Positions 51,631 to 64,000 of a stretch of 64,000 nt of DNA are shown piece by piece. Numbering within the stretch: position 1 is the first letter of the stretch; each line of letters opens with the position of its first letter. A program made the translations under genes and the position numbers. This stretch comes from Pempheris klunzingeri (lineage: Eukaryota > Chordata > Actinopteri > Acropomatiformes > Pempheridae): positions 22,186,828 through 22,250,827 of the forward strand of contig NC_092019.1 of assembly GCF_042242105.1 (NCBI RefSeq), read 5' to 3'. The notes beneath the pieces were generated by a model. It made no database searches. It was not told the DNA's origin and saw nothing but the letters and a program-made list of their open reading frames with translations.

Positions 51631-53099
51631 TCCTTCACAGTCTCTTTCCTCCTAATGAAATGTTTACTAACAGCTGTTACCTCCCTGAATGTGACCTCGG
51701 GATCATCCGTCCACCGTGAAGCGTCCAGGGACAACTTAGTGTCAAGTGTTGGGGTATGAGCTCCATAGCAACACTTCCTGAAGTAACTCAAAGCTGATCG
51801 TTGATTGGACAGTGAGGAGGAGAAACGGGGCACATTTATTCATCCCCGGCTTCTACAAAGTTGATATTTCGAGTGCCATCAGTTCCAGAAACAAAAATCC
51901 CACTAACTTTCCCCATATATGGACTAAGTTAAAGGAGTTAAAGGAGAACTTTGAGGGAGATGTTAACTACAACTACCAGGGTGCATTTCGTCAACAAGCA
52001 TCCAGTCACAGAGCTTAAACTGTTACGCACTGCACCAGATGAGCGCGTCGAGAAAAGTGAAAAGCTAATGAGAATCAGTTTACTTTAAACGATTTCTTTT
52101 TATTATGTCACCAAATATTTCATTCACTATTTTAACGGCGAGGTGTCATAAATACCACTCGCCTCTCTGTCAAACAACGGCGGCAGAGGCTCATGGGTGT
52201 TGTAGTATTCAGTCAGAACAGAAATGCTTGAGAAGCACTTTGTAAATCTACTGCAGCAGTGTGAAGGTTATATTTCATCAACAAGTGAGCATGGTGGTTA
52301 ATGAAATACCAGCATCTGTGGACATGAGTGATTTGAATCAGAGTGTTTAATTCTCTTGAGCTAAAAGAAAGAACATGTCTCCAGTAATAAATCACAGACT
52401 AGGAAGACAACACATGTAAACACTGAAGATCATTGAGAAAAGTTCAAAAATAAAACAAAACTGAGACAATATAAAAGCAGGAAATGAAAACTGTTAAAAA
52501 TATTATTTTGGTCCGAAGTATTTCCCTCCTCAAGGGCTAAGACAGTATTGTAAACAAAGAAATGACAAAAAGCTAATTCAGATATAAAGCAATATCGTAC
52601 CCGCTCCGGCCCTAAAGGACATAATAAATGTTCCTCAGATCAACAATCACCCCACTCAGAAATGTTTGTATCAGCAACAATGAGATTGCATGAAATGAAA
52701 GCTAATCACTGCTTAACCATTAAACCCATTACATTCAAAAATTATACACAGTCATTGGTGATTTTTAAATCAAGTATTAAACATCCTACTATGAGGAGCA
52801 GGACCGGATACCTCTCCATACTGAAAACAATCACACTGTGTCTGACTCCAAGCCTTAAATTACTCATCCACTCCAGAGAGTTGAGGAGTCACGGTGGAAA
52901 AGTAAACTTTCCTTGCTCCCATGCCAGAACAAGGCAGGTCTGCAAACGCAAACCTCAAAAATGCAGAGAGATAAATATAAATAGACTTAATGTGCACCAC
53001 AATAAATAAGCTGAAGAGCCAAAGAGTGGTGCAGAAAGTGCAAAAGTAACCTTCTGTCTCTGGGCAGTTAGTTCGCATCTTGTTGTTAGCTGTCCTCTG
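51631..53099. other. tektl1 upstream region and pde4dip-like 3' UTR
   Basis: No separate gene is seen. The part nearest 51630 must hold the tektl1 promoter; the AT-rich part from about 52.1 kb to 53.1 kb is probably the 3' UTR of the next gene on the same strand. Confidence 0.55.
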
Positions 53100-55330
53100 T
53101 CACAGTGTGTGCTTGATGGCGGTCAGAGGCTCACGTTTGTTCTGCAGGTTCTGCTGCAGCTCTCTGAACAGATGGTCCCGCTCCTCAGCATCCAACAGGA
53201 TTTGCTGCGTCGAAGGAAAATAAAAGATCTCAGTCACCATCACAAGTATTCACGACCAAGCTCAGATTATCACACAACCTAAAAACGTGATGTCGTTACA
53301 CATGTACACAGAGTACTTGTTGGCAGGATCAAATATATAATATCTCCATCTTATCCTTTCAATGCGTCTCTCATTTGTACATTGCTTTTGATTAAAGTGA
53401 GACGGTAACAGCATCACCTCTATGAGTTTGTTTCTCTTCTCCAGACTGTCCCTGAGTCTCCTCTCCTCTCTCTCTCTGTCCTCTCTGTTGTTCTGAGAAG
53501 CTCTATCGGCCTCCTTCTTCTCCTTCTCTCTCTCCCTCAGGTCCCGCTGAGTGTCTCTGAGTTGCTCTGTCAGAGAAGACACCGTCTGGCTGTGACTCTC
53601 CTGCTGATTCTGGTGAAAGAGCAAATGGAAAGAGTTAGGATGGCTCAGATTTATTGTTGTTGTGTTTTGTTGTAGAACATTGCTGGTGGTGTTTAGCTGG
53701 AGCAGCTGGCCCTCGTCTCCCCTTCCTGGGAGTTTGGAGGCTCCCTCTCGTTATGTTGATGATTTGATTTTCTGTAAGGTTTACTTATTTCAGTTGACAG
53801 TACGACTGTGTGTTTTCCTCGCCAGTCTCAGCTGTTGAATTTGACATTTTTGTCACCGCTGTCAAGCTAAATTAATCTCAGTTACAGGAATAGTTTGATA
53901 TTTTGAAAAACATACATACTTTTCTTGCTCAGAGTTACTTGAGAAGATCAAAACCACTCTCATTTGATTTAAGAGGATGTAACCAGATACTACCGGGCAA
54001 TTTTTTCACTATTTTTGTTAAAAATTACTAAAACAATTCACTGTTTATCAAAATAATAGCTCTCCTCCCTACCATGCAGTCATGGTCTCCAGTCAAAATT
54101 AATCTGATAAATGTATTTTTAGACTTTAAATAAGTAGCAGGTGAAAAAGGGAAAAGTCATTGTGACCTCAATATGCAGATGGATCTCTGTTGTTCAGGTG
54201 TCTCTTTACTGTATAAAACTCATATCTCACCTGTACTATGACCTGGTACTCCTGCAGGGCTGTGGTGAGTTTGGTGACCTCCGTGCACAAGGTGGCGCTG
54301 TTTCTCTCTCTGTCCTCCAACAAGGCTGCCAGCTCAGCCCCGCCTCTTGACGATCCATGACCAATCACAGAGTCAGAGAGAGCCTGGTGGAAAATGACAT
54401 GTGAGTGAATGTTTCCCCGAGGTCACTAGAGGGAGTGAGGACTGCAGATCAGGCTCCTCATTCAATAGTACAGAGATGCAACCTTCTTTTGGAGGTGGAT
54501 GAGGTTAGATGCACACTTTATACTGTCAAACTGCAGCTATTAGACAGCTCATATGTGTCTGTTAAGTGTGGGGATGAAATACAGTGTAGTGTAGAGAAGC
54601 TGGCACTTTTACATTCAACAACGACTCACCTACTAATACATGTAAATGATTGTCAAAAATGTTGGTGCTTTTAAATCAGATGGCCTATCTTTATTTGATT
54701 CTGTCGAAATAATATCAAACTGATTTATTTTTTTCATGATTTTAATTCTAATTTGTGCTTGAGACTTATCCTAATTGAATCTTATTAGTTCGGCATAAAC
54801 ATTTAGTCTTTGTTGCATTTCTTGCACTTTTAGTTAGTTTATAGTTTCTAACTGAGACAATATAATTTATTTACCTCATAAAAATAAATAAAACAGAAAA
54901 AGTTACAGATGCACACTTATCACCGGGGACTATTCCCCATTGGAAAAGAAACCCTTGTGTATTTATATGACCTGTGCATCTTTCAGGTCGTGGATCAGAG
55001 CCTCCTTCTCCTGCAGCACAGTGCCGAGGGCCTGGTCCCTCTGTCTCCACACCTCCCTCTCTTTCTCCACCTCCGTCAGCAGTCGCTCCTTCTCCACCAG
55101 AGCCACTCGCAGGCCCTGGAACAAGGACCAAACACATGCCTATCAAAATAAAACTTCAAGGACATGTTGATTCCAATGAGCATGGGAGGACAGCACCCTG
55201 GGTACTACACAGCACCCTGGGTACTACACAGCACCCTGGGTACTGTGTAACCAGTTCCTGAATGAAGAAAGAATGTGGGTGTATGTGTGTGTTTTGAACC
55301 ACAAAGGATGCAACTCCATCTCTGGTTTCT

Positions 55331-55362
<32 letters not shown>

Positions 55363-58300
55363 CTTACATTGATAATATCCTGGTTGCACTGCAGCACAGT
55401 GTTGAGTGTGTTGAGGTCTCTCTCTCTGTCTCTTCCAGCCTTCCTCAGGGCGTCTATCTCATTCTCCATGTTCCTCTCTTTCTCTGTCACTTCAGACCTC
55501 AAAGTCTCCAGGGCAGCCTACAGATCACAAAAACATGTTACGCCCACGTTTGACGCATTGGATTTGAAGACGCCTGCAGAGCTGAAACAATTAGCTGATA
55601 AGTTGACCTACAAAAACAATCTATCTGCAACTGTATTGATAATCATATAATCAAGTAATTTTTCAGGCAAAAATACCAAACACATTCTAATTTCAGCTTT
55701 TCCAATGTGAGGATTTGCTCACACGTAAACTGAATATTGTCTGTTATTGGACTGTTGGGATGACGAAAGAAGACACTTGTAGATGTCAGCTCAAGAAAAT
55801 AATCCGCAGATTAAATCCATAATGAAAATAATTGATAGTTGCAGCCCTACATAGAGAAGCACCAGAGCAGCACTTACTTCAGCTGAAACTTTGTGCAAGT
55901 TAATGACAGAAACACTAGAGTTCACTAAAACCGGTAAAACTATGTGCAGGCCTGAGGAGGAAAAAATACCCATCATAAGACCCGCACTGTTAATACAAAG
56001 GCCTTCAGGGACTGGAGGATCGAGTCTGCTGACTATCAGCAAAAGTCTGCCTGCTCTTGCTGATAGCTGCTATGCTCTAGTGAGTGTGTCGTCACAAGCA
56101 GATGCAATGCTGAGCATTTAAAGTCAATAATCAGGGTACTGTCAGCTCCAACCTTGTTGTCAGAGAGAGTTTCCTTCAGATTCTCAGACAGTATCTCGGT
56201 CAGCTTGTTGGCCAGCTCGGGTCCTGCTCCCTCGTCCTCACACAGTCTTCTGATCAGACCCATACACTCCTGGAAAAGAGGAAATGTCTGTCTGCCCAGG
56301 TCAAAATACAAACAGACTCATCTGACAGCACTGATAGGGAAAAATATTTCCGCTGCATTTTATCGGATTGAACATCTTTACTTGGGGTTAAACATTTAAG
56401 GCTTCTCCAAGTGCAGATTTTTGTAAGATTCAAAGTTTATGAAGCCACTTGAAGCACGAATCAATACACAGGGCTATGTTAACCCAAGCCAAGTGCTGAT
56501 GTAGTGCGGAGGCAGGAGCCAAGCTGATATATATGCAAATGAGAACCACTGCAAACATCAGACAGTCCAACAGGCAGCCGCATTCATTACTTATCTACTC
56601 ACCCCGACAGTAAAATCTGTCAAAACCTGCTCAAATCTGTCTGAAACCACACGACTCACAGTAGGAGTTCAGCAAAGGTAGACTTGATCTAAAGACAAGT
56701 AAAACTGAACCCGACACTGTTGCTGACATACTGGGGGCAACATTAAAAGGATTATAATGAGGCCATCTAACTCAATGTTCCCTGCACGTTAACAGCTTAT
56801 CTTTGATATAAGCACGCTGTCTTTTTGTAACCTTGTCAGGTGCATGTTTAAAACACCTGAACTGCTTGCATATGTTGAAGGAATAGCTTTACATTATGGG
56901 AAATACGCTTATTTGCTTTGAAAGTTGGTGACAAGATTAATATCACTCTGTCAATCATCTGTGTGGTAAATATGAAGCTACAGCCAGCAGCTGGTTAGCT
57001 TAGCACAAAGACAGTTAACACACCACGCTTCTGTTACGTTTGGACACAGACGGGCTTCCTGTTTCCAGTCTTTAAGCTAAACTAAGCTAAGATATGCTAA
57101 ACTAAGACAACAAGCTACTGGCCTAGCTTCAAATTTAATACGGATACATGTATTTTACACATAAAAGAAGTTATTAGTGTGGCACAGTATAAAACACCAC
57201 TGCCCTACATTTTCCAAGACAGATAAAAGTGCAACAGGTACTTTGTTAAACAGTCACTTATTGATAATCTTTAAGAGGCTGTAAATCAGTCCAGCACCCT
57301 TCATTTGAAAAAAGAAAGTCTTTGATGGTTTTTCTGACAAGCCAGTCCTATTTGCTTTAGCTGGACAGCCATTATCCACACTGAATAAAATTCCTATTGT
57401 AAACGTAACAAGCAGCTAAAAATAAGGGCAGGTGAGAACAAAGCCTAAGGAAACATACTTCAGTGTCACTGGTACAATGCGGTCAACACACAAAAGCAAA
57501 TGCAGTTCTGGCGCTGCCACTTTAAGGGCGTACGGTGCCTTCAAAGACAAACAACATTCCAGTGAGCTTTGGGCCGGGGCACCAGCAGGAGCAGAAGATC
57601 CGACTGGTGCGTGCATGACTGAGTCCTGTCTCCCCTCATCACCTCACCCACCTGGATCAGACGCTCCCGGCTGTGCAGAGAGTGACCGAGGGTCTGCAGC
57701 AGGGAACTGCCACCCTCCTCTACCAGCTAAAGGGGGGAAGGAAAACAAATGACAATTGTTTTCAGTCAGAGAAGTGGATCAAAATGTAGTGTTAATGAAA
57801 CCATTCTGGGGTTGGGCCGAGTAAATACACCCAGATCCTGGGTTTCACAACTCTTCCTGCGATTTACAATTATTTTCCTTAGCAATTAAGGCAGCTTATT
57901 TTTTTCTCGATTAATCTTTTGGTCTAAGTTAAACAATGAACAGTGAAAATCACAATGTGACATCATCAAAAGTCCAACATCAAAACATATCAAATTTGCA
58001 ATAACGCAAGACCAGAAAAAGCAGCACATTTTTCAATATCTGTCCTAACGCTGTACCTAAGCTTTGCAACCACAAAAAGACAATACTTTATATCTTAGTT
58101 TGGGGAAAATTAACATTATAGCTGATCTGATTACTTAATCAGTCAATAAATAGAAAATTATCAGCAGCTAGTGAGATAATCGGTTGATTGTGTCAGCTGT
58201 TCTTTGAGCAGAAACTTCAAATCGGGCTCTGGTTTCTACTGAATACACTGAACATCTTTGGGCTTTGGACTGTTTTAGGTCAGAAAAATGTCGTCTTGGA

Positions 58301-61181
58301 CCCTGGGAAGTTACAACAGGCATTTTTCAATATTATTATGGATATCATTATATATTGTACACATCATTAATGGGCCAATTGACTATAACTGGTCAAATAA
58401 GTAGAATACTTAACAATAAAAAGAACTGTTGGTAGCTTATCAATTCGTCAAAATCGTTTTCACCGTTCACCTTGATAGGCACAACAGAAAGTGAACACAT
58501 CACCTTTCATACAGTGTAACGTTCAGTGATCATTCAGACTGTCCTCAGTTCAATAGTGTGTTCAGTCAATTGTTAGTCCAAACTGTCACGTTCAGTTCAG
58601 TTAAAAAAAAAAAACAGCCCATACAAGCACTGCACATAAGGTTAAAGGCTCAGCAGAATCATTAAATCCCGTCAATTGTTTCCGTCACTTTCACAGTTTT
58701 TAAATATGCTGCTAACAAAGAGATAACGTAGTGAATGATAGCTGAGCTCATATAACAGCGCTCTTAGTCACCTGCTGAGTCTGTAAGTGACAATGGTGAT
58801 TCACAGTAGTCAGTTTTCTTTGGAAATTTGTTGATAAAGACTTGCTCGTACATGTACTAAACAACTCTAAAGCTTAAACCTGCTATTACCGGGGCCAAGC
58901 AGCGATCGGGTCATGAGGACACAGGCTGTGAAAAGCAGCTGAGAGGCCTTCTAATGATATCTTCTATCATAAGACTACAGAGCCCTGGGCAAACTCCACC
59001 AGTCGGGGAAGATTCCAGAGAGAGGCTGTGTGTGTCTTTATGTGCACCTGTAAATGAGGAAGCATGGACACACCCTTCCTCAGGCACAAAACACAGTACA
59101 TCCACCCTCCATTCCTGTCATAATGCTGTATTTGTGCTCAGTCAACATTCACTTTATGGAGCTGTTTGGACATGTGAGTATAAGGAGCTGCTGTGTAACG
59201 AACCTGTTTTTCTTGTGTAAAAAAAGGTTCATGTAATCATGTAACAGCTGATAAAAAAAAAAACTTACATTTATTTTAAAGTGAATGTAATATTTACACA
59301 TTTATGATTTTCAGATTTTTCACATTTCATACATTTGTTAAATTAGTGAGGTGCTGGTAGGCAGATTTATTCCCCTTGGACAGAGCCAGACTAGCTGTTT
59401 CTACCTGTTCCCTGTCTTTATGCTAAGCTAAGCTGGCTGGCTGAAGGGCACAATGTCAAACTACTCTTTTAACTCAAACGGAGTGTGTGAGAGAACAAAC
59501 TGAATACATACAGGGGCCCAGTCTCCTGATCCGTTGACTTCCGTGTGTTTGCTCCTCCCATGTTTCAGCTCGGCCTCCAGGGTCCTGACGCGGGACAAAG
59601 CTTGGTCCAGCTGGCCTCGCAGGTGCCTGACAGCGTGCTGGACCCTGCCAGTAGTGCTCTGAAATGAAAAAGGATTTCATATTAAACATATTGTGGCATT
59701 ATTTAGTAAAAATGTGGAATGTGTAGTTGTAGTATCTTGTTAAACTGCTGGCCTCAGCCGCTGCCTGATTAAATATTGCAGCACACTGTGTCAATATTTA
59801 CAGCCACTAGCCCGCACAGCATCACCTCTTGAGTTTGTCTATTCATAAATGCAGAGTCTGATAGTCTATGGCATGCTCAGCCAGGACTGAATACACTCAC
59901 ATCTCGATGAAGAGGCATGAACTCGTCCCTCAGCTCTGTTAGAACATCCCCGTCCTCTTCATCCACATCATCCCCTCCATTTTCTGCATCCACAAAGTCC
60001 AGCACCCTGTTCACGGACGAGGATGCCATCTCTACAACTTTTCCCGAGAACCTCCCGTCCTTCCTCCCCAGAACTGGGATCCTACTCCCTGATGGGGAAC
60101 TAACTGGCTTCCCTTCAATACCTCTCAGCTCCTTCAGCACAGAGCTGACTGACTCAATGCCTGGTGAGTCAAACGGGTCGTCGCCATCGAGAGAGTCAAG
60201 GGACTGAATGGACGTAGTGCGGGATGACGCTTGTAAGGAGAGACTGGACCCCCCCAGTGAAGCCGGGCTGGAGCTGATGGATGGCACCCTCTGCCAGTGG
60301 AGGGGCATGCTGCGGGATTTGTCCCGCGACAAGGCCAACGGGGAGAAGGGTTGGAAAGGCATGCGGCGAGGGACCCCACAAACAGACTCATAATCCGAGT
60401 CGGACACCCGTAAGGAGTCACACCCTTCACATCCTTTGCCCTTTCTGCATCTTTTACCCGTTCGTACAAAATACGGACATGTGTCCCACTTCTCGGACCA
60501 GCACTCGTACTCTGATAGAGCCATATTCTCCTTGAGCATCTCCCTGTAGCCCTCCTTCTCCGCCTCTCCATCCTCCTCGCTGGTGCTGCCCCTGCTCTGG
60601 GAGTCCCGTGGGTGTCTGTTGTGGTAGTTTTGACGCACCCACTGTCTGATCTTGTCCCTCTCCTGTGTCAGCTTCTGCAGCCTCTCGGACGAGAGCACCC
60701 TCACCCTGGCTATCACAGAGTCGAACTTGAATACCCGCTCGAGGACGCACACGCATTTGCCACATACAAACTCCCCCTGGCCGCTGCCTCGCAGCACAGG
60801 CTGCCCCAGTATGTGAGTGAGCAGTGACAGCAGGTCTGTGCCTTTGGACGGGGAGTCCGTTCTTCCTGGGGACTTGGAGAGAGACACTGAGGAACCCAGA
60901 GATAATGTGCTGCCTGTGAAGAGTGAGAAAAAGTTACCTCCAGACTCTAAAACAGCCATGCAGTGTGTGACCAAACACTTTTCTTTATTTTGTCGTGCTC
61001 CAGGCTCACCCCAGGGGCTGCTCTGTGAGGACCGGGACAGGCTACCTCCCCTCATGGACTCCTTCGGGGTCTGAAGCTCACTTGTCTTCTTATTTTGGCC
61101 CCCAAACAGCCACCGCCTTTGGTTTCCCAGGAGCGCTCCGCCACATATTCTGCACAAGTCATTCTTACCTCTGGAGGACAT
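53100..61181 (-). CDS. pde4dip: Short myomegalin (PDE4DIP) homologue
   Basis: Myomegalin is a centrosome/Golgi scaffold. Exons (minus): 61010-61181, 59901-60913, 59512-59658, 57652-57726, 56153-56269, 55368-55517, 54972-55115, 54231-54383, 53418-53609 and 53100-53204; 755 residues. The N-terminus matches human long-form PDE4DIP: LCRICGGALLGNQRRWLFGG, LLTHILGQPVL, FVCGKC, FDSVIARVRVLSSERLQKL, a Cys-rich CRKGKGCEGCDSLRVSDSDY and EAICKVPR-like VCGVPRR. The paired CxxC motifs resemble a ZAD-type zinc module. The rest is short coiled-coil exons (DQALGTVLQEKEALIHDL; LLDAEERDHLFRELQQNLQN) and ends KREPLTAIKHTL then stop. The large C-terminal part of mammalian myomegalin is not present here, so this is a short form, an isoform or a split paralogue. 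From the second coding exon on, all junctions are phase 0. A leader exon probably joins at an acceptor near 61241. Confidence 0.86.
55192..55244. repeat. 19-bp tandem repeat, ~2.8 copies
   Basis: Unit agcaccctgggtactacac, two perfect copies and a third that diverges at its end, within a pde4dip-like intron just before a GT microsatellite (55333-55360). Confidence 0.95.
55578..55849. mobile_element. Teleost MITE copy in pde4dip-like intron
   Basis: Starts GCTGAAACAATTAGCTGATA and ends AATAATTGATAGTTGCAGCCC, with the interior AATAATCCGCAGATTAAATC. It belongs to the same family as 23785-24152. Confidence 0.6.
56875..57115. repeat. Dispersed teleost repeat, longest copy
   Basis: Runs from TTGAAGGAATAGCTTTACAT through GGGAAATACGCTTATTTGCT and GTAAATATGAAGCTACAGCC to AAACTAAGCTAAGATATGC. 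Present in pde4dip-like intron; family unassigned. Confidence 0.65.
57850..58310. repeat. Diverged MITE copies
   Basis: ACAATTATTTTCCTTAGCAA, CGATTAATCTTTTGGTCTAA and later GTGAGATAATCGGTTGATTG with AACATCTTTGGGCTTTGGAC are interior phrases of the local MITE family. They may be two overlapping or nested copies. Confidence 0.5.
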
Positions 61182-63469
61182 CGTGGACAGATACTATGCC
61201 CCTTGTTGTCCGGCAGATGTTGGAAATTCTGGGGAAGGCTCTAAAAAGGATTAAGAATAAGTTATGCTCTGTCAAATCAGCTGTAAAAAAATATTATCAC
61301 TAAAACTGAGGAAACCAGGGATTATTCACCTTTGATAGGCTATGATTAATAGTAATTGATTAATCAAATTATCTCTCTAGTAGGAAGATAAAACTGACTA
61401 AATATAACTGAACAGTCAAATTGCTATAAAATATGTGAAAACATTTAAATAACTGTTTGGCATTAGAAGTAAAACAACTAGTTGATTGATTAGCCAAGTG
61501 GCAGAAAATGTGAATATTTGTTGTTTTTCTTGGTCTTCTATGACAACGGAATATTTCTGGGTTTGAGCTGTTAGTTTCCAGTGCTGGGACTCTATGCATT
61601 ACAATACTTGGATGCTGATTTGATATGTATTGTGATTTCTTTTTAGGTATTGCAATAGCGTATAGCGAAGTATTATGGAGTCGATATTACAATTTAGTGT
61701 GATCTTTGTTTATTTTTTCAACAGTGGACCACGGGAAACAGTTGAACAATACACAAGATTTAAGATGTGATGCTGCAGGTGGTATCCCTGCAGACCGTCT
61801 GTCACTGTCTGCCTTCTCACTTCAACTTAGTTTTCATTAAAAATTATGAAGGAATTGTAGGCTATAAATAAAAATATTAACTACTGACATGAATCAACAA
61901 GTGATCCCCTATTGTTGGACAAAACAAGACATTGAAAGATGTAATCTTGGGTTCAGCTTGGATTTCCAACTTTCTTCATTTCATACACCAACAAGAGAAC
62001 AATTGGTGGAGTGATAGATAATGAAAATAATGATTACATGCAGCCCTGAAACAAAGGAAGGTTTTGTTTGAGCCCTCATTATCGGTCTGTGATGTCTACA
62101 AGTCAAGGGCTGTTTTATTAATGTGATTCGTGCAGAAAGAAAGAGGGAAATGTGAGAAAATAGAGATCGGCCCGGCAGATTTAAGTCTGTGACCCCTCCG
62201 CTGGGCCACGACCCACAGTTTGAGAACCGCTGGTCTGTAGCTAGAGACAGGAGCTTCCTGAGTAAAGTCAACAAGGCTTGTGGCAGTTGGTTTTTTTTAA
62301 AGCTGGTGGGAGCTGATGCTGATGGGAAAAGGCTTCATCCTCCAGCTCCGTTCACACTGAACCGGTGTGAGGAAGTCACACTGAGTGTCTGCCTGCTGCT
62401 CTGCCTGCTGATGCTGTTTTCTCTGCCTGCTGATGCTGTTTTCTCTGCCTGCTGATGCTGTTTTCTCTGCCTGCTGATGCTGTTTTCTCTGCCTGCTGCC
62501 TGGATGTTTGGGCCGCTTTCTTCCGGCCCTCAGCTGCCCTGTGTTTCCAGTAGCTGCCCACAGGGCGGGACACGTCGACCTTGAGCCACGCTGTCAGTGA
62601 ATTCAGTCAGACTGTCGATGAATGAAACTTTCAGCCTCTGCACGAGCCTTTGGCCCCTCACAGGACCTCCGCGAATGTGTTTAAAAATCAAATATGAGAC
62701 ACCATTTGGATCTCCGCACCTGTCTAAGATCAAATGAGGCCATTTTGAAATGTGAATTTAACACGACAATGTGCTTTTTGTGCACAGCGACTGAACAAAG
62801 TCTGAATTAGAAGCATAACTGTGATAAAGTGCCTGTTATCTCTGCACTCTGGCTGCTTGAATACGATGATTTAAGGGAGCAATCTTTGGTCCCCAAACCA
62901 AACCACACCGGCGTGTTTCCAAAGGGAAAGTCTTCATCACCCAGTGGAAAACTGTTGAGCTGCTGTCTGTCAGGACCTATTTTAAGCAAGCGAGGCGCAG
63001 GGATTCAACGTCAAAGTACCGTCAGTGTGTCAAAGTGAAGCTTTCAACATGCAGGCAGGAATATCGCTGTCTGTGAGCCCCCACCGCCCCCACTGAGGCT
63101 CAGCCCGCTTCTAACACACACTCCGTAAAACACACATTAGCTTTCAGGGCTCTGAAGTATTTTGAAGCGCGGTCTTACGTGCGAGTCCTCCGCGCGCCGA
63201 TAAAAGTTAAAGTCCGTCCGGTGAAAACGGAGAAATCTTCACAGTGTCATAGTTCTTCACATGGACGAGGTCCGGTCACAGAAAAAGCGTTAAATGTGCG
63301 GTAACGAGTTTCTTACTGAAAAATCTCCGCCGGGGACCGAGCTGGAGTCCTGTGGAGACTCACCGGAGCGGAGGGAGGGAGGTGGGTGTCACCTTGCTGC
63401 GTCATCGGTCATACCTGCGCGAGAGAGCGGGGGGAGGAGGTCCGCAAACACTGAGAGAGCTGGGCTGAG

Positions 63470-63472
<3 letters not shown>
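61182..63472 (-). other. pde4dip-like 5' leader and upstream region
   Basis: No other coding exon is seen. A plausible acceptor (TCCTTTTTAG at 61250-61241) before the ATG implies an upstream non-coding exon; the CpG-richer stretch at about 63160-63420 is the best promoter candidate. Also holds a MITE fragment (61340-61580) and the 22-base tandem repeat at 62399. Confidence 0.5.
62399..62498. repeat. 22-bp tandem repeat, ~4.5 copies
   Basis: A 22-base unit starting ctctgcctgctgatgctg and ending tttt is repeated four times perfectly, then partially. Apparent open frames across it are repetitive artefacts. Confidence 0.95.
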
Positions 63473-63524
<52 letters not shown>

Positions 63525-63526
63525 CT

Positions 63527-63558
<32 letters not shown>

Positions 63559-63611
63559 GTTCACATACACACACACACACACACACACGTACAAACAGTT
63601 CACACATACAC

Positions 63612-63642
<31 letters not shown>

Positions 63643-63643
63643 G

Positions 63644-63685
<42 letters not shown>

Positions 63686-63794
63686 CCACACACACACTCC
63701 ACACACACAGTCCACACACACACACACAGTCCACACACACACAGTCCACACACACACACACAGTCCACACACACACAGTCCACATACACACAGT

Positions 63795-63835
<41 letters not shown>

Positions 63836-64000
63836 CCACATACACACACACACACACAGTCCACATACACACACTCCACACACACACAGTCCACACACAC
63901 ACACAGTCCACACACACAGTCCACACACATACACACAGTCCACACACACACAGTCCACACACACACACAGTCCACACACACAGTCCACACACATACACAC
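63473..64000. repeat. CA-rich microsatellite/minisatellite field
   Basis: Over 500 bases of CA interrupted regularly by agtccacacac and agttcacac motifs, continuing off the right edge. Read on the minus strand it gives Cys-Val-Asp strings in all frames, which are not genes. Confidence 0.95.

Noticed and set aside
51345-51833. Longer frame overlapping tektl1 exon 1
   Set aside because: It is in another phase, low in family resemblance, and does not join the next exon in frame.
63389-64000. Long minus-strand frames rich in Cys-Val-Asp, up to 200 codons
   Set aside because: They are translations of a CA microsatellite, open in several frames, with no family resemblance.
1-64000. Endogenous retrovirus, Polinton or other capsid-bearing element
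   Set aside because: No long terminal repeats, primer-binding site, or gag/pol/env-like frames were recognised.

Overview
The window is vertebrate nuclear DNA, almost certainly from a ray-finned (probably spiny-rayed) fish. It has multi-exon genes with GT-AG introns, dense CA/GT/AT microsatellites, Tc1-, hAT- and piggyBac-type DNA transposon remains, and several dispersed repeats that occur throughout teleost genomes. The gene content fits a teleost locus: pycard, then a head-to-head etv2/fli1b pair, then egg- and sperm-related genes, then a myomegalin (pde4dip) homologue. All gene models were assembled by hand from reading frame, splice-site phase and family knowledge. No endogenous retrovirus or other capsid-bearing element was recognised.

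Layout. 1-2.2 kb: a tandem repeat, a small TTAA-flanked MITE and the pycard 3' end. 2.18-5.15 kb (minus): pycard (ASC), PYD and CARD, four coding exons. 8.0-10.6 kb (minus): a second pycard-like gene with a near-identical PYD exon, a short linker exon and a CARD exon cut to 36 residues; a dead Tc1-like transposon sits in its first intron. 12.0-16.1 kb (minus): etv2, seven coding exons plus a non-coding first exon. 16.1-21.1 kb: bidirectional intergenic region with a perfect CRE near the etv2 first exon and a long homopurine tract upstream of fli1b. 21.1-39.0 kb (plus): fli1b, nine coding exons, with a hAT element with an intact 8-bp target duplication just before the Pointed-domain exon.

39.8-42.8 kb (minus): a ZP3-family egg-coat protein, eight exons, whose poly(A) signal overlaps its stop codon. 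44.8-45.5 kb (minus): a three-exon, GPI-anchored Ly6/uPAR protein of the Spaca4/Bouncer type. 47.1-51.6 kb (minus): tektl1 (ccdc105), a tektin-like sperm microtubule protein, eight exons. 53.1-61.2 kb (minus), with a 5' leader probably reaching 63 kb: a short myomegalin-like protein, ten coding exons. The right edge is a CA-rich microsatellite field.

Functional grouping. pycard and its truncated neighbour belong to inflammasome signalling. etv2 and fli1b are the paired ETS regulators of endothelial and blood specification and probably share regulatory DNA. The next three genes (egg coat, possible gamete-surface Ly6, sperm axoneme) form a compact same-strand group with reproductive roles. The myomegalin homologue is centrosome/Golgi-related.
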